Of a stretch of 64,000 nt of DNA, positions 30,856-41,930 are shown in pieces. Within the stretch, counting starts at the first letter, position 1, and the number at the start of each line of letters is the position of its first letter. Under the pieces are notes generated by a model that worked only from the letters and a program-made list of their open reading frames with translations, made no database searches and had not been told where the DNA came from. Origin of the DNA: Nematopogon swammerdamellus (Eukaryota > Arthropoda > Insecta > Lepidoptera > Adelidae). A program made the translations under genes and the position numbers. The stretch covers positions 1,161,501 through 1,225,500 of the forward strand of contig OX336340.1 in NCBI GenBank assembly GCA_946902875.1, given 5' to 3'.

Positions 30856-31391
30856 ATCGCAAAATTCACCCGCCTATATTGAGGTCTTCCATTGCACTGA
30901 CTTACACTGTTTCTTGATTGTTACGTAGATCTTGCCAGAAATAATCGATTTGCATCAAAATTGCCATATAGAAAAAAAGCTGACTTATTCTCATTCTTCG
31001 TTCATTCATTCTTATTCTCATTCACTATTTTCCCGTCAAAAGGACTCAAAGGGTTAACCGATTCAGAGACAACCAAACCGATTAGCGTAGCTTAGTAAAA
31101 TTTTAATAAAAAGTTTAAATGAAATGAAATGAAATGAAATGATTTATTAGAAATGAAATTAAATGATTTATTTGAAATGAAATGAAATGAAGTGATTTAT
31201 TTTTCCGTCACAACAATTCAAATGATTACATACCTACACAAATCAACATATAAAACATGTGACGAAAAGGGAGCCCACTCAGCTGACTCTGAGTTTAGTA
31301 ATCACCATCATAACACGACGGCGACTAAGAGTTAAAAAGTTATCCTCTGTACCTAAAAGGACTCTTCAACTTTCAACCCAGTAAATAAATT
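30856..31391. other. Unassigned, with (ATGAA)n microsatellites
   Basis: 31110-31200 has runs of tgaaatgaaatgaaatg and tgatttatt that look like the tail of a LINE. Otherwise featureless. Confidence 0.45.
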
Positions 31392-31822
31392 GTTTTTTTT
31401 TTTTTTTTGGAAGCTGACACGGTTGGCTTCATCACCTACAACATCCGTGATGTCAGCCCATAAAAGCGGGTGAACTAGGTACTATGTCAGTGCTTCCCTT
31501 CATTTCGCGCCGGCTACACTGAACTGGACGGAAAACACGAACTATTTACATAGCCGTTTCGACCGACGTTTCGCTCAGTGCGGTGGTACCAACCCGGCCG
31601 GGATAAACCCTACCACCCAGTAAGGTAAGAAGGGAAGGGACCTACAGTTTAACGTGGAATCCGAACCACGGTCAGCCTCCAACGGTCGGGCGGTCACCCA
31701 TCCAATAACTGACCGCACCACTGAGCTGCCGAGGCTGACGATCCCTTAGTCGACTTTTACGACATGCGACGGGGAGAAATGCAGTGGGGCTATTCTTTTT
31801 AAGTACCGACCCCACACGGTAC
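31392..31822 (-). mobile_element. Composite SINE-1: 1a head followed by tRNA/5S block
   Basis: Longest SINE-1 here. On the minus strand it opens with the 1a head (gtaccgtgtggggtcggtac ... gtcgactaagggat), continues directly into gtcagcctcggcagctcagt, a shortened 5S-like segment and the common body, and ends with a long A tail (31392-31408). It suggests 1a and 1b are deletion or swap variants of one longer element. Confidence 0.85.
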
Positions 31823-32565
31823 AAAAGGAGGTATTGAAGAAATAACGAATTTCATGCACCAAAATAAGTATTTTTCAAAATTTATGATTGTGTACTTACA
31901 GTTTTAATTTAAATATAAGACCTTCAAGTCAAATTTACGCGAGACTTCAAACCTTTTATTAATTGGTACAACGAAGGTCCGAGAGTACTCAGGTGGATTC
32001 AGCGGAAAAACTGCTTGGAAAATTTTAATTTAATTTCCAGAAAATTCATAATTAAAACGAAATCTCAAAGTTACAAGTCTAATTTGTGCTTACTTAAATT
32101 TTCAGGTGGAACTTCAAATTTTGAAAGTGAACGTAAATTAAGCACAATTAGTTTTATTTTATTTGCCAAAATATTTTAATTAATTTATTTTAGCATAAAA
32201 TTTTATTTTTATTAAATTTTCATATTACATTAAGGTTCGTATTGCAACTTCTACTTAGTGTTAGAAAGAATTTTAAGTGACTGATTCCCCATACAATATC
32301 ATTTAACGTTATTCTTTTAAATAAGTGGTACTTAAACCCCTTAACTTATGTATCTTAATATTAACTATTACCTAATTACTATATTCTTCGCAGGCTATAT
32401 ATATTATATAGGCTTTGCAGATTGTGTGATTTTCCTAGTAGTAATGTCCTCAGTGAAGTGGTGGCAAAAAATAACCCATATAAAAATATTTATTCAGACT
32501 AATCTCAAATTACTAAAATAAACAATAATAATACCTAATCGAAATTGTTCTATTGTATTGTTTAT
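31823..32565. other. No assigned feature, AT-rich
   Basis: About 740 bp of AT-rich sequence without repeats or frames of note. Confidence 0.4.
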
Positions 32566-33090
<525 letters not shown>

Positions 33091-33440
33091 TTAGAAATAA
33101 GTGCTCATGTTGATGCAATCATCTCTACTATGTACATTTAGTGCGAAACATTTTCGTCTTTGTTCCGAGGGGCGGGGCGGAGTGGTGCGGTGGTGGTGCG
33201 GTGGTGGGACGGGGGAGGATGAGGGAAATCAATTTATCACACCGAGTGACTCAATAGAGTGCTCATGAGATAAATAAGGCTTCTAGTTCTTTTCAGGAGA
33301 GGCTGCCGCGCTAGTGCTTAGGAAATTTGCGGAGATTTGTATTAAAGTAGTTTTGTGGGCCATAGGCTGTGTGTAAGGATCGGTTTTGTAAGCCTTGAGA
33401 TTTTCACTTGTTTAGGTGAAAATTGTTCGTGGATGTTTCA
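33091..33440. other. No assigned feature
   Basis: Contains a gtggtggtgcggtggtggg run near 33180-33210; otherwise unassigned. Confidence 0.35.
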
Positions 33441-33840
33441 GGGTTGAGTGATGAATTTAACGAGGCAATCCGCCGACGCAACAAAGTAGTCGATATTGGA
33501 CACCGGGTGGCTAAGCTCAAGTGGCAGTGGGCTGGGCACGTTAGCCGAAGAGACGATGACCGTTAGAGTAACTGTGTCCTACACTGGCGGCCGTGGACCG
33601 GAAAACGGAGTGTGGGAAGACCACCCGCCAGGTGGGGCGACGACATCAAGTACGTCGGCGGAAAGCAGTTGTTCCGTATCGCTGAAGGCCGGGAGGACTG
33701 GAGGAAAATTGGAGAGGTGTATGTCCAGCAGTGGACGCTTACACGCTGACTTTATTCGTGCATACATACCACATTGTGTATTCCGACAATCGGGTATTCG
33801 GAAAGTCGGTGTTGTGCTGCAAGTACTTTATTAAACTACA
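33441..33840 (+). pseudogene. RTE-type LINE reverse transcriptase C-terminus and 3' UTR
   Basis: The translation HRVAKLKWQWAGHVSRRDDD is followed by a stop, then a block with VGRPPARWGDDI and EDWRKIGEVYVQQWT. These are the hallmark last ~80 residues of RTE-clade reverse transcriptases. The UTR (catacataccacattgtg, ccgacaatcgg, cggtgttgtgctg) recurs at 7225 and 47470. Catalytic domains absent. Confidence 0.85.
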
Positions 33841-33896
33841 GCACAACATCGACCACCACATTTAGCAGAGAATGAATTTTAACTAATATGAAGAAT

Positions 33897-33995
33897 TTCA
33901 TAAACACGCCATAGATGGCGTGAGTGGCGCTGACCTTGACATGGCGATACGGAACCCTCGTTGCGCGATTTCGACTCGCACTTGACCGGTTCAGC
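33897..33995 (-). repeat. GTC-family fragment (opening end)
   Basis: gccatagatggcgtgagtgg, gacatggcgatacggaaccc and gactcgcacttgaccggtt on the minus-strand orientation match the family start. Confidence 0.75.
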
Positions 33996-34639
33996 TCTGT
34001 CTCACTACACGCGTAGAGAAGCTTGTTGGAGCGAGTGAGACGAATCGTGAGAAATTGCTAGTAACGATTAATTTTATTGCTAACAGAGAATAGCCCCGCT
34101 GGATCCAAACGGAAAATGTTGTACGAACATAAACGTACATTGAAATGAAATGAAATGAAATATTTTTTTACACTAAAATCATTACACTGAAATAAACTAG
34201 TCTCCTGCACTAGAAAATGTATGTCTCGCAGAAAGACTTCTATAATATACATTAGCTTACATGTCTACCTAAAAGCCACTATAGCTAGACTAACACAAAC
34301 ACCTTTCTAAATTTCTTGACCAATTACTGGTATCTGGTTTATCTGTACTAAGTATTATAAAATCTTTGGTTAGCCGAATGATAGATTAACTCAGTTTAAA
34401 CTTAAGCTGAGGTTGAATCTCCCAGAACTTCTCAAGTGAATTTGTGGCTAAGCTGATTTGACAGGTAAGCAGATTAACTGTCTAATTAAGCAATTGAATA
34501 AGGAAGGATTTAAGATCCTTGCTTGCTTTCTCTGCCTATTATCTAAACATTTCTCTTGGATATTAATATAATTAATTTTAGGTTTATACACATTACTTTC
34601 ATCCCAAAAGCAAATACTTTATGTAGTGTATGTATGTAA
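33996..34639. other. No assigned feature
   Basis: Includes tgaaatgaaatgaaatgaaa at about 34141; no frame or repeat otherwise identified. Confidence 0.35.
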
Positions 34640-34812
34640 TTTATCATACATATTTCACTTTACAGTCTAACACATTGTCACAAACTATTCTAAGTACTTC
34701 TCCCACATCCCAAAGGTTAGTTAGAATAGAATGCCTCGCGGCATTAAGCTCGCCTGTTGTACCAAATTTTTTTAAATTGGTGTTCAATAAAGAATATATA
34801 CATACTTTTTTT
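34640..34812 (+). mobile_element. RTE-like 3' UTR tail
   Basis: gaatgcctcgcggcattaag, ctcgcctgttgtac and gttcaataaagaatatat form the polyadenylation-bearing tail seen in several related copies here. Confidence 0.65.
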
Positions 34813-34904
34813 ATAATATGAATTATTCTTTCTTTTTTTTTACTTAGTTAAAGGGCGGCGGAAGTCTCTTGCTACGCTTGCTACTATCTACCTTACATTC
34901 CACT

Positions 34905-35060
34905 ATAAAATCAATTGAGTTAAGCTCTCAAATATTCAAAGATTGACTGGAAGACATCTCTGTAAGGAATTAATCCGCCTTTTCCCACATATGAATTGTA
35001 TATTGTACTTGATTCTGTAAAATGTTTTGGAGTATTAAAGTATTTTGTATCTGCTATCTG
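34905..35060 (+). mobile_element. RTE-like 3' UTR tail
   Basis: gattgactggaagacatctc, tgtaaggaattaatccgcc and ttttcccacatatg match the tails at 40345, 55915 (minus) and 63840. Confidence 0.6.
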
Positions 35061-35390
35061 TACATTTCTACTATCATCAGGTATAATAGAAATTATACCA
35101 ATCCAAAATTCTACAGCGCACAGATTATGTACCACTTTATCTTATTAGGGTATTAACGTTCACACATTATCGTAAAATTGTCTTCAACAGGGGTGAGCTG
35201 AGCAGTTGCAATCAACTTCTTACTAGAGAGTGCACACGTACTGCGCGCCATGTTCCAATAATTTGAAGCCATCCAGCCGCACCTGAGTTATTCGATCGCG
35301 ATCCACCGACGTGGCTACACGCGAAACCCCCATCTCAAACTGCGGTTCCTCTGTCCAGTTAGCTTCTCACGCCAGCACACCCTCTACCGT
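35061..35390. other. No assigned feature
   Basis: No repeat or frame that I can assign. Confidence 0.35.
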
Positions 35391-35633
35391 TTTTCTTTAA
35401 TGTAACCCGGTATGGGTGGCTGAGTCGGAGGGGCCAAAGCACATGCTCCGACCAGCCAATATCAACTCCGAGAAGGTAGGGGCCGTACTGGACACTTACT
35501 TCCCTAGATTGCTGGCTATACTGGACTAGAGGAGAACACAACCGAGGCTGCTATGCGCCCATATTACGTTCAGTACGGTAGTATCAACCCAGTCGTCTAC
35601 AACTTGAGCCTACCACCTAGTGAGGGGCAGGTT
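35391..35633 (-). mobile_element. SINE-2 fragment (3' half)
   Basis: Body from the aatgtaacccggtatggg end to gcctaccacctagtgagg; the tRNA head is lost. Confidence 0.85.
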
Positions 35634-35662
35634 TGGCTCTCTGCGCCGCGATACTCCGCTTC

Positions 35663-35692
35663 CTTCCCTCAGTCAGTCAGTCAGTCAGTCAG
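35663..35692 (+). repeat. (CAGT)n microsatellite
   Basis: Six tandem cagt units. Confidence 0.95.
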
Positions 35693-35696
35693 TTAG

Positions 35697-35850
35697 CGCG
35701 TCCATTACTGGATATGCGTCTCACCAATTTTTCCTCCAGCCTTAAGCGGTTCCGAACTTTTCCTTTACACCGACGCACTTGATGTCGTCGTCCCACCTGG
35801 CCCGTGGTCTTCCCACACTTCTTCCCTCATACCGAAGTTATTGCGACTCG
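35697..35850 (-). pseudogene. RTE-type reverse transcriptase C-terminal fragment
   Basis: Minus-strand text GRPRARWDDDIKCVGVKEKF with stops after it parallels the RTE block at 33441-33750. Confidence 0.65.
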
Positions 35851-35873
35851 ATTTATTTAAAACTTTCTTCGTA

Positions 35874-36164
35874 GGACATAGCACCGGGTGAACTAGATCC
35901 CATGTCAGTGCTTCTCTTCATTTCATGTCGGTTACACTGAAATTGACGTAAAACACGAACTATTTACACAGCCGTTTCGACCAACGTTTCATTCAGTGCG
36001 GTGGTATCAACCCGGGCGGGATAAACCCTACCACCTAGTAATGTGTTCCGAACCACTGTCAGCCTCCAACGGCCGAGCTGTCACCCATCCAAGTACTGAC
36101 CGCGCCCAGGTGTGCTTAGCAACAGTCGACCGACCGTACCACTGAGCTACTGATGCTGACAGAC
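35874..36164 (-). mobile_element. SINE-1b with well-preserved 5S block, 3' end lost
   Basis: On the minus strand: tcagtagctcagtggtacgg (A-box-like), cctgggcgcggtcagtactt and ggatgggtgac (5S-like), a gttggaggctgac closing arm and ggttcgga. The last ~60 bases and tail are missing. Confidence 0.85.
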
Positions 36165-36409
36165 TCTAGTAACGTACCTCGATGGTCTCAACTGAGTTGA
36201 GCCATCCCAGAACACAAGCAAGTTTAACCATTAAGTTTGCCACAACTCAGAATTTCCCATTTTCCCTTCGCATCCCCTTGCTCTACAGCTGTGAGCGCGT
36301 TGCACCTGGTCGTTAGGGAAGATTGGGGAGGTGGGTAAGGGTTATTTTCGTATTTTCGGTCAGGGGAGCAATGGAAAATGAGTGAGGTTCTGTAGGAAAA
36401 ATCATACTG

Positions 36410-36513
36410 AAACTAAGCCTGTAAAAGTGATTTTGAAACATCATCATCATCATCAGCCCGAATCGATCCACTGCCGGACATAAGCCTCTCCCGAGGCACG
36501 CCACACTAAGCAA
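36410..36513 (-). pseudogene. RTE-type ORF end with (ATG)n tail
   Basis: Minus strand reads GRGLCPAVDRFGLMMMMM, the common ending of insect RTE/BovB-like ORFs followed by a tga/atg trinucleotide tail. About 30 residues remain. Confidence 0.75.
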
Positions 36514-36899
36514 AAATACTTTATTCTTATAAAATAGAACATAACGTACGATAATATATATTAAATATTTCTACCAAAATGATTTATTAAAAATTTTAAT
36601 AATATTGTAATGTATGTAATTAATATAGATACATTTCAGTTTTGTAAACTATACAATTTTCTTTTGTGCGTGTTTGTGTATGTACCATTAAATTTTAAAC
36701 TTCTTTCAATCGCATGAACCACTTTAAAATTCGACCCTTATGTGTCTTTATTACCCGACTACGAACACAAAGGATGTGTTTATATTTAATGTATGCACAT
36801 ATCTATGTATGTGGTTAAGTGAGGTGCCCCATGAGAATAACTTGGGCTATGCGACAAAAATAAAAATGGCGGACGCTAGGCACCACATTGTCAAACTTA
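36514..36899. other. Unassigned; cccgact-type repeat start at 36752
   Basis: AT-rich sequence, then a copy of the dispersed repeat that also starts at 12425 and 23703. Confidence 0.4.
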
Positions 36900-37440
36900 A
36901 AATTTTTGACATTGAAAATGTCTTTTCGATCGCTTCAGTATAGTCCTCGATTTCAGCGAGAATGCGGATTCGCCCTGGTGTCGTGAGTTTTAAGGTTACA
37001 TGAATATTTAGGACGTCAATGACGCATATCGACGAGGGCTACAAGTGATGCAAAAAAGTTTGTGAGTTCTTGAGAAAATCACAAAAAACCGCTTAAAATT
37101 GCCGTTTTCAGGGGGTTTAAAAAGGGCACTTTTAAACATATTTCTAAATATATATTTCAAACTTTTATATTTTTATATTGTAGATTGACTCAATTCTGGG
37201 AACATTTTTTTATTTAAAAAAAAAAAGTGAAAAATTTGGAGTTATGATTTTTATTTTATTTTCCGTTACGCAAGCTAGTTGGCATCTTTATCTTGCAGTG
37301 TGAGTAGTTAAAATGGTTTTCGGGTATGTTTATACTTGAAAATTAAGAATTTTAATTTTTTTATTTTATTTATTTTTATTTATTACGATTTTTTTTATTT
37401 TTCTAAATTACATATTTCAGTATGAAATACATATGACGCT
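36900..37440. repeat. Dispersed ~540-bp repeat, copy B
   Basis: Aligns along its whole length with 4703-5240, about 80% identical by eye. Confidence 0.85.
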
Positions 37441-37930
37441 TATATTTGAATACGCCCTAAAAGCCATTTTCAATGTACCCGAAGGTCATGTAATGCATCA
37501 GATCTGTGATTTTTTTTATTTAATTAGGTACTAATTTAATTACTTTCATCTCTTTTGCGCTCGCAGTCGGCTACAGTGCATATGGCAACGTGCAACATAT
37601 GTACTTCGTGAACCCATATTTTAACAACCCGTAAAACTGTAAGAGCGCTTTTACTCTGCTCTCGCGAGCGATGCACGGGGATTATGGCTGAGAATCTCGT
37701 CAGCTGTGACCTTCGTGGCAGCTCTAAAGGTCGTTCAATTTCCTTCTCCGTGTCGGCGTCGATGGTGCGATACTACGCTGGCGTCTGCTGGCGGGATTAG
37801 ACGAGCGTCAGGAGCCCGCCTTAACTCTACTTGAAATGTTTCATATGTAAAGTTCTAGGGGAAATGTGCGAAGTTGCATATGTAGGTATCTTTTCAAAAT
37901 TAAATACGCTTTAAATTCTTTAAGACGTTT
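37441..37930. other. Unassigned; part shared with 58500-58590
   Basis: ccattttcaatgtacccgaa, ggtcatgtaatgcatcagat and ctgtgattttttt recur at 58500-58570. The remainder (37540-37830) is moderately GC-rich without a recognised frame. Confidence 0.45.
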
Positions 37931-38302
37931 GTCAGCCTCGGTAGCTCAGTAGTGCGGTTGGTCGACTGTTGTTAAGCAACGCTAAGCGCGGTTAGTACAT
38001 GGATGGGTGACCGCTCGACCGTTGGAGGCTGACCGTGGTACGGATTTCACGTTAAACTGTAGGTCCCTTCCCTTCTTACCTTACCCTACCAGGGTTTATT
38101 CCCGGTTTAGTACCACCGCACTGAATGAAACGTCGGTCGAAACGGCTATGTAAATAGTTCATGTTTTCCGTACAGTTCAGTGTAGCCGACATGAAATGAA
38201 GGGAAGCACTGACGTGGCACCTAGTTCACCCGGCGTTATGGGCTGACATCACGGATGTTGTAGGTGTTCCAGCCAACCGTGTCAGTTATAATGAAAAAAA
38301 AC
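37931..38302 (+). mobile_element. SINE-1b, full length
   Basis: gtcagcctcggtagctcag, gttaagcaacgctaagcgcg and gatgggtgaccgctcgacc (5S-like), gaggctgacc closing arm, ctgtaggtcccttccc body, tail aatgaaaaaaaa. Cleanest plus-strand example of the tRNA/5S architecture. Confidence 0.9.
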
Positions 38303-38445
38303 TGTTTAAAAAAAAATTTACTTACTTCAAAAAACATCCGCTTAGAACAAAACATTAAATAGAGTTGAAGGCAGTGCGAAAGCACAAAAGAGTTTCATTA
38401 TCAATTTTGTGGTGTACTTTTGAACTGCCATCAACTCAATCTAAT
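38303..38445. other. No assigned feature
   Basis: Short spacer without recognised elements. Confidence 0.35.
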
Positions 38446-38760
38446 TTGTTGTTTTTTGAAGTCGGTCTATGTTTTTAAAACAGTTTTTTATTTCACTCTT
38501 TTTAGTAATATCGCATAAAAATAATCACCCATTTGACACACTTAACGTCCATATTTTGAAAACTACTCAACTGATTTTGATGAAACTTGCACTTTTCTCT
38601 ACATACATACACACAAACAAACATACATACACCTATACAATTTTGTTTATTTGTTTGGAAGCTCTAATAGATTATCATATTATGTGAAAATATTTCGGTT
38701 CCAATAATATTACATACATACGTGTCGAAACTACTTTTTTTGAAGTCGGTTAAAAAGAAA
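38446..38760. repeat. Dispersed repeat with gaagtcggt ends
   Basis: ttttttgaagtcggt occurs at both ends (about 38451 and 38736), with atacatacacacaaac runs between. Related (reverse) to 49104 and 56363, which begin caaccgacttcc. Confidence 0.6.
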
Positions 38761-38917
38761 AACCTCACTAAAGCGAGCACGCCCGAAGGACCTGCCCAAC
38801 TAAACTGTAGGCAGCGCAGAGAGAGCGGGCTTGATGCTCGGGATGGCGGTAGTTACCGCAACGAGCGACTAAATGCGGCATCTGCGGTATTTTGCGCCGC
38901 GTATTTAGTGTATGGGG

Positions 38918-38948
38918 CGAGGGGGGGGGGGGGGGGGGGGGGGGGGGG
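38918..38948 (+). repeat. Poly-G tract (~30 G)
   Basis: An almost uninterrupted run of G followed by further G-rich sequence to 38970; strong G-quadruplex potential. Confidence 0.9.
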
Positions 38949-39036
38949 CGGGGGGGCGGGGAGGGGGAGGAGACGCAACTGCGCATAACGCATTCCATGT
39001 TCCATTTCGACCTATCTCCGCCAGCTATCGTTGCAT

Positions 39037-39065
39037 ATAGCGCGGTTTCTCAACCGTTCACTTCA
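39037..39065. mobile_element. End fragment of the 46.4-kb MITE family
   Basis: tatagcgcggtttctcaacc and gttcacttc match one arm of the element at 46371-46528; the other arm is absent. Confidence 0.75.
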
Positions 39066-39124
39066 CTAGAAACTAACCTCTTTATAACCCCGACCGCGAC
39101 GCAAAAAGAAGGGCGTTATAAGTT

Positions 39125-39245
39125 TAACGTGTCCGTGTCTATGTGTGTATGGGTGTGTCTGCTGTGGCATCGTAGCTCCCAAACGGATGGACAGATTTGG
39201 ATGGAGTTTTTTTATTGGAAAGCTGGTTTAATCGGGATGTTGTTG
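39125..39245. repeat. Dispersed repeat shared with 14700-14850
   Basis: gtgtatgggtgtgtctgc, cccaaacggatggac, ctggtttaatcgggatgtt. Class unknown. Confidence 0.7.
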
Positions 39246-39540
39246 TAATCAAGTAATAAAGTAATATAAGGAATAAAAAAATTCATTATATAAAACAGTG
39301 AACCGATTTGAATGCGTTTTTTGGTTGCTTGGAATAAAAGTTAAATAAAAGCTAAAACCGATTGACCTATATTTTTATATCGATTTCGAACCATGGAGCA
39401 GTGGGTGAAAGTATGCACTTATTTTTTTTCCCGAAAAATCCGTAAAACCTATCTATGTACCGTATCCGTACCTATCTAAATCTGATCGCTTTAAATAGGT
39501 CAGATTTCCCATCGACCGAAGCTTGCGTTCATAAATATAA
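39246..39540. other. No assigned feature
   Basis: AT-rich spacer. Confidence 0.35.
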
Positions 39541-39937
39541 AAAAACACCGGCCAAGTGCGAGTCGAACTCGCGCAGCGAGGGTTCCGTATCGCCATGTCA
39601 TGATCACCGCCACTCACGCCATCTATGGCGTGTTTACGAAATGCCTCATATTATTTAAAATTCATAATTAGGTACTTAAAATGCTTCATAATCTTTTCGG
39701 TAGATGGCGCGCATACACTTTTTAGTTCTTCTATGGGAACTCCCGTGAATTTTTTTACTTGTTATTGTTATTTTTATTACTTGTTGTTATATCGGCCATA
39801 ATAACACATATTCTGTGAAAATTTCAACGGGCTACCTATTACGGTTCAAGAGATACAGCCCTCGGACAGACATACAGACAGACAGACAGACGGCGAAGGC
39901 ACCGGATACGGTATAGGTATCGGATACGGAACCCTAA
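39541..39937 (+). repeat. GTC family, complete copy
   Basis: Starts ccggccaagtgcgagtcgaa, then gggttccgtatcgccatg, a short inverted gccatctatggcg-type motif, a cagacagacagac run and a closing atacggaaccctaaaaa. The ggttccgta/tacggaacc pair gives an inverted-repeat frame of about 350 bp. Class unknown, non-coding. Confidence 0.8.
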
Positions 39938-40226
39938 AAAACTCCATCAAAATTACTTATTATAAAAGTGTATAAGCTCTCGATAGCTGCTGGCAGCTCC
40001 GTGGCTCGGCTTAGCAACTACGGGCGGGAGGTAATTAAAATTTTCATCAAGACGGGATGAGCGCGGATCTTCCATTATGGCTATGAAAATTAACTCCTTT
40101 GAAAGGCAGCCACAGAACATAAAATGCGAGCAGAAGGTAACCACGTATTACAAGTGAGCGTAGTTGCGCGCACTCGAGCACCGCTAACGTCAGTCGCCTT
40201 TCAGCAATACCACGGAAACAATAATC
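39938..40226. other. No assigned feature
   Basis: A 63-codon minus-strand frame (39953-40144) has no recognised domain. Confidence 0.35.
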
Positions 40227-40344
40227 AATACTAATAATAAATCTGTAAGAGATGGCGTCTTGTTCACTTAATTTTATTGTTTTGTTAGTATTAAGTTTGT
40301 GTCATTCTTCTTCTGTTTTGCTACCCTTATAATAAGTTTTCATA

Positions 40345-40447
40345 AAAGTCAGGTTGACTGGGAGAGATTGCCTTAGGTAATAAGTCCGCCTTTTGTAAAA
40401 TCGTTGTATTGGAAAGCAATAAAGCATATTCTATTCTATTCTATTCT
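40345..40447 (+). mobile_element. RTE-like 3' UTR tail with (ATTCT)n
   Basis: ggttgactgggagagattgc, aataagtccgccttttg, gcaataaagcatattctatt. Ends in a short attct microsatellite. Confidence 0.7.
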
Positions 40448-40590
40448 ATGGTGATGGAATAGGTTACTTTGTTTTAGGAAATACTGCGTTTATAGTCTCT
40501 ATGTATGATACTTGAACTAAATTGACGATTTTTAGAAATCTTTTCTGTATGTATGTTCCTCCATAACTCTTAAACCGATCATGCGATCTT

Positions 40591-40914
40591 GTGCCGTGTG
40601 GGGCCGGTACTTTAAAAGAATAGCCCCACTGCATCTCTCCCCGTGTATGTCGTAAAAGGCGACTAAGGGATATGACTCCCTTCTTATATTACTAGGTGGT
40701 AGGGTTCAACCTGCCCGGGTTGGTACCAACGCACTGAATTAAAGGTCGGTCGAAACGGCTATGTAAATAGTTTGTGTTTTCCGTCCAGTTCAGTGTAGCC
40801 GGCACGACCGAAGGGAAGGCTGACGTGGTACCAAGATCACCCGGTGTTATGGGCTGACATCACGGGAGTTGTAGGTGATGTAGCCAACCGTGTCAGTTTC
40901 CATAAAAAAAAAAA
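40591..40914 (+). mobile_element. SINE-1a, full length
   Basis: gtgccgtgtggggccggtac head to gtttccataaaaaaaaaaa tail. Sits inside Helitron sequence. Confidence 0.9.
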
Positions 40915-40976
40915 TCCGAATTAGATGAAACTTAGTATGTGACCGATTAGCTATACGAGACACAAAACGAAAATAG

Positions 40977-41308
40977 TAAGTAAGCCCGCTACCGTACCTT
41001 TATTTCGGCGCGCGGAACAATTCGGTTTGTATGAGAGCCACATCTTAGCGTAACCGGAACTAAATTTTATTTAGCCTATCCTGTGTCTCCTATAATAAAA
41101 TGTGCGTGTACTAAGCTTTATCTAATTCGGATGATCAGTTTAAGAGATATGGAGGAACATACATACATACAGAAAATATTTCTAAAAATCGTACATTAAG
41201 TTTTAGTATCATACATAGAGTCTCCAGACGCAGTGTCTCATAAATAAAGTAAAATAACTTACTCCACGACCATCCCTTACAGATTTATTATTAGTATTGA
41301 TGTGTTGA
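40977..41308 (-). mobile_element. Helitron 5' part, minus strand (inverted partner)
   Basis: Same family as 40227-40976 in opposite orientation, from taagtaagcccgctaccg to cttacagatttattattag-tattga. With its partner it makes a large inverted repeat whose 5' ends face outward. Confidence 0.75.
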
Positions 41309-41462
41309 TCACTTCTATTCATGCTTTATGTTCTGTGAAGGCGACGGACTATCGGCTCTGGAGTTTCGCTAATCCACGAGTCCTCTCAATGCGGGGAACA
41401 TTTTCGTCATTATCAGAGGCTACTGGCTTCAGGATAAAGACTCCTGTGTATTTCTGAATTTC
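41309..41462. other. No assigned feature
   Basis: Short spacer. Confidence 0.35.
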
Positions 41463-41588
41463 TAATTCATTTCGTTCATGAAATGAAGGGTAGCACTGAG
41501 ATGGCACCTAGTTCACCCGGTGTTATGGGCTGACATCACGGATGCTGTTGGTGATGTAGCCAACCGTGTCAGTTTCCATAAAAAAAAG
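41463..41588 (+). mobile_element. SINE-1 3' half
   Basis: From catgaaatgaagggtagcac to gtttccataaaaaaa; head lost. Confidence 0.8.
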
Positions 41589-41818
41589 GGTACCAACGTG
41601 CTTCTTACTAGATAGTAGGCTCAAATTGTAGCCGACTGGGTTGGTACCACCGCACTGGATGTAAGATGGCCGCATAGCAGCCTCCGCTGCGTTCTCCTCT
41701 AGTCCAGTATAGTCAGTCTCCGGTATGACACCTAACTTCTCGGAGATGACATTGGCTGATCGGACCATGTGATTTGGCTCCTGTGATTCAGCCAACCATA
41801 CCGGATTATACATAAAAA
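41589..41818 (+). mobile_element. SINE-2 3' part
   Basis: Directly follows the preceding A tail: ctcaaattgtagccgactgg ... ccggattatacataaaaaa. Head lost; a short internal deletion around 41716 removes part of the body. Confidence 0.8.
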
Positions 41819-41930
41819 AAATTGTTACAGACTTAGGCAGCAGTGACTACCAGTGATTTGCTCAACAGGTACAAATCAAACCCTTGCTGTATCTCTACTT
41901 CTTATAAAAGGGGAAGTCTGTCTGTATGTT

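Larger units (their letters stand above)
40227..40976 (+). mobile_element. Helitron 5' part, plus strand, with nested insertions
   Basis: Starts tcaatactaataataaatc-tgtaagagatgg. It is interrupted by an RTE-like tail (40345-40447) and a SINE-1a (40591-40914), and resumes tccgaattagatgaaac. It ends abruptly near 40976 where an inverted copy begins. Confidence 0.7.

Noticed and set aside
37931..38050. Genuine 5S rRNA gene
   Set aside because: Only the central/3' part of 5S is represented and it is embedded in a SINE head.
38118..38150. ctgaatgaaacgtcggtcg in SINE-1 bodies as a hammerhead
   Set aside because: The CUGA and GAAAC motifs are adjacent, leaving no stem II; spacing of CUGANGA is wrong.
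38768..39248. Gly-rich and Pro-rich frames around the poly-G tract
   Set aside because: Direct consequence of the homopolymer; frames occur on both strands.
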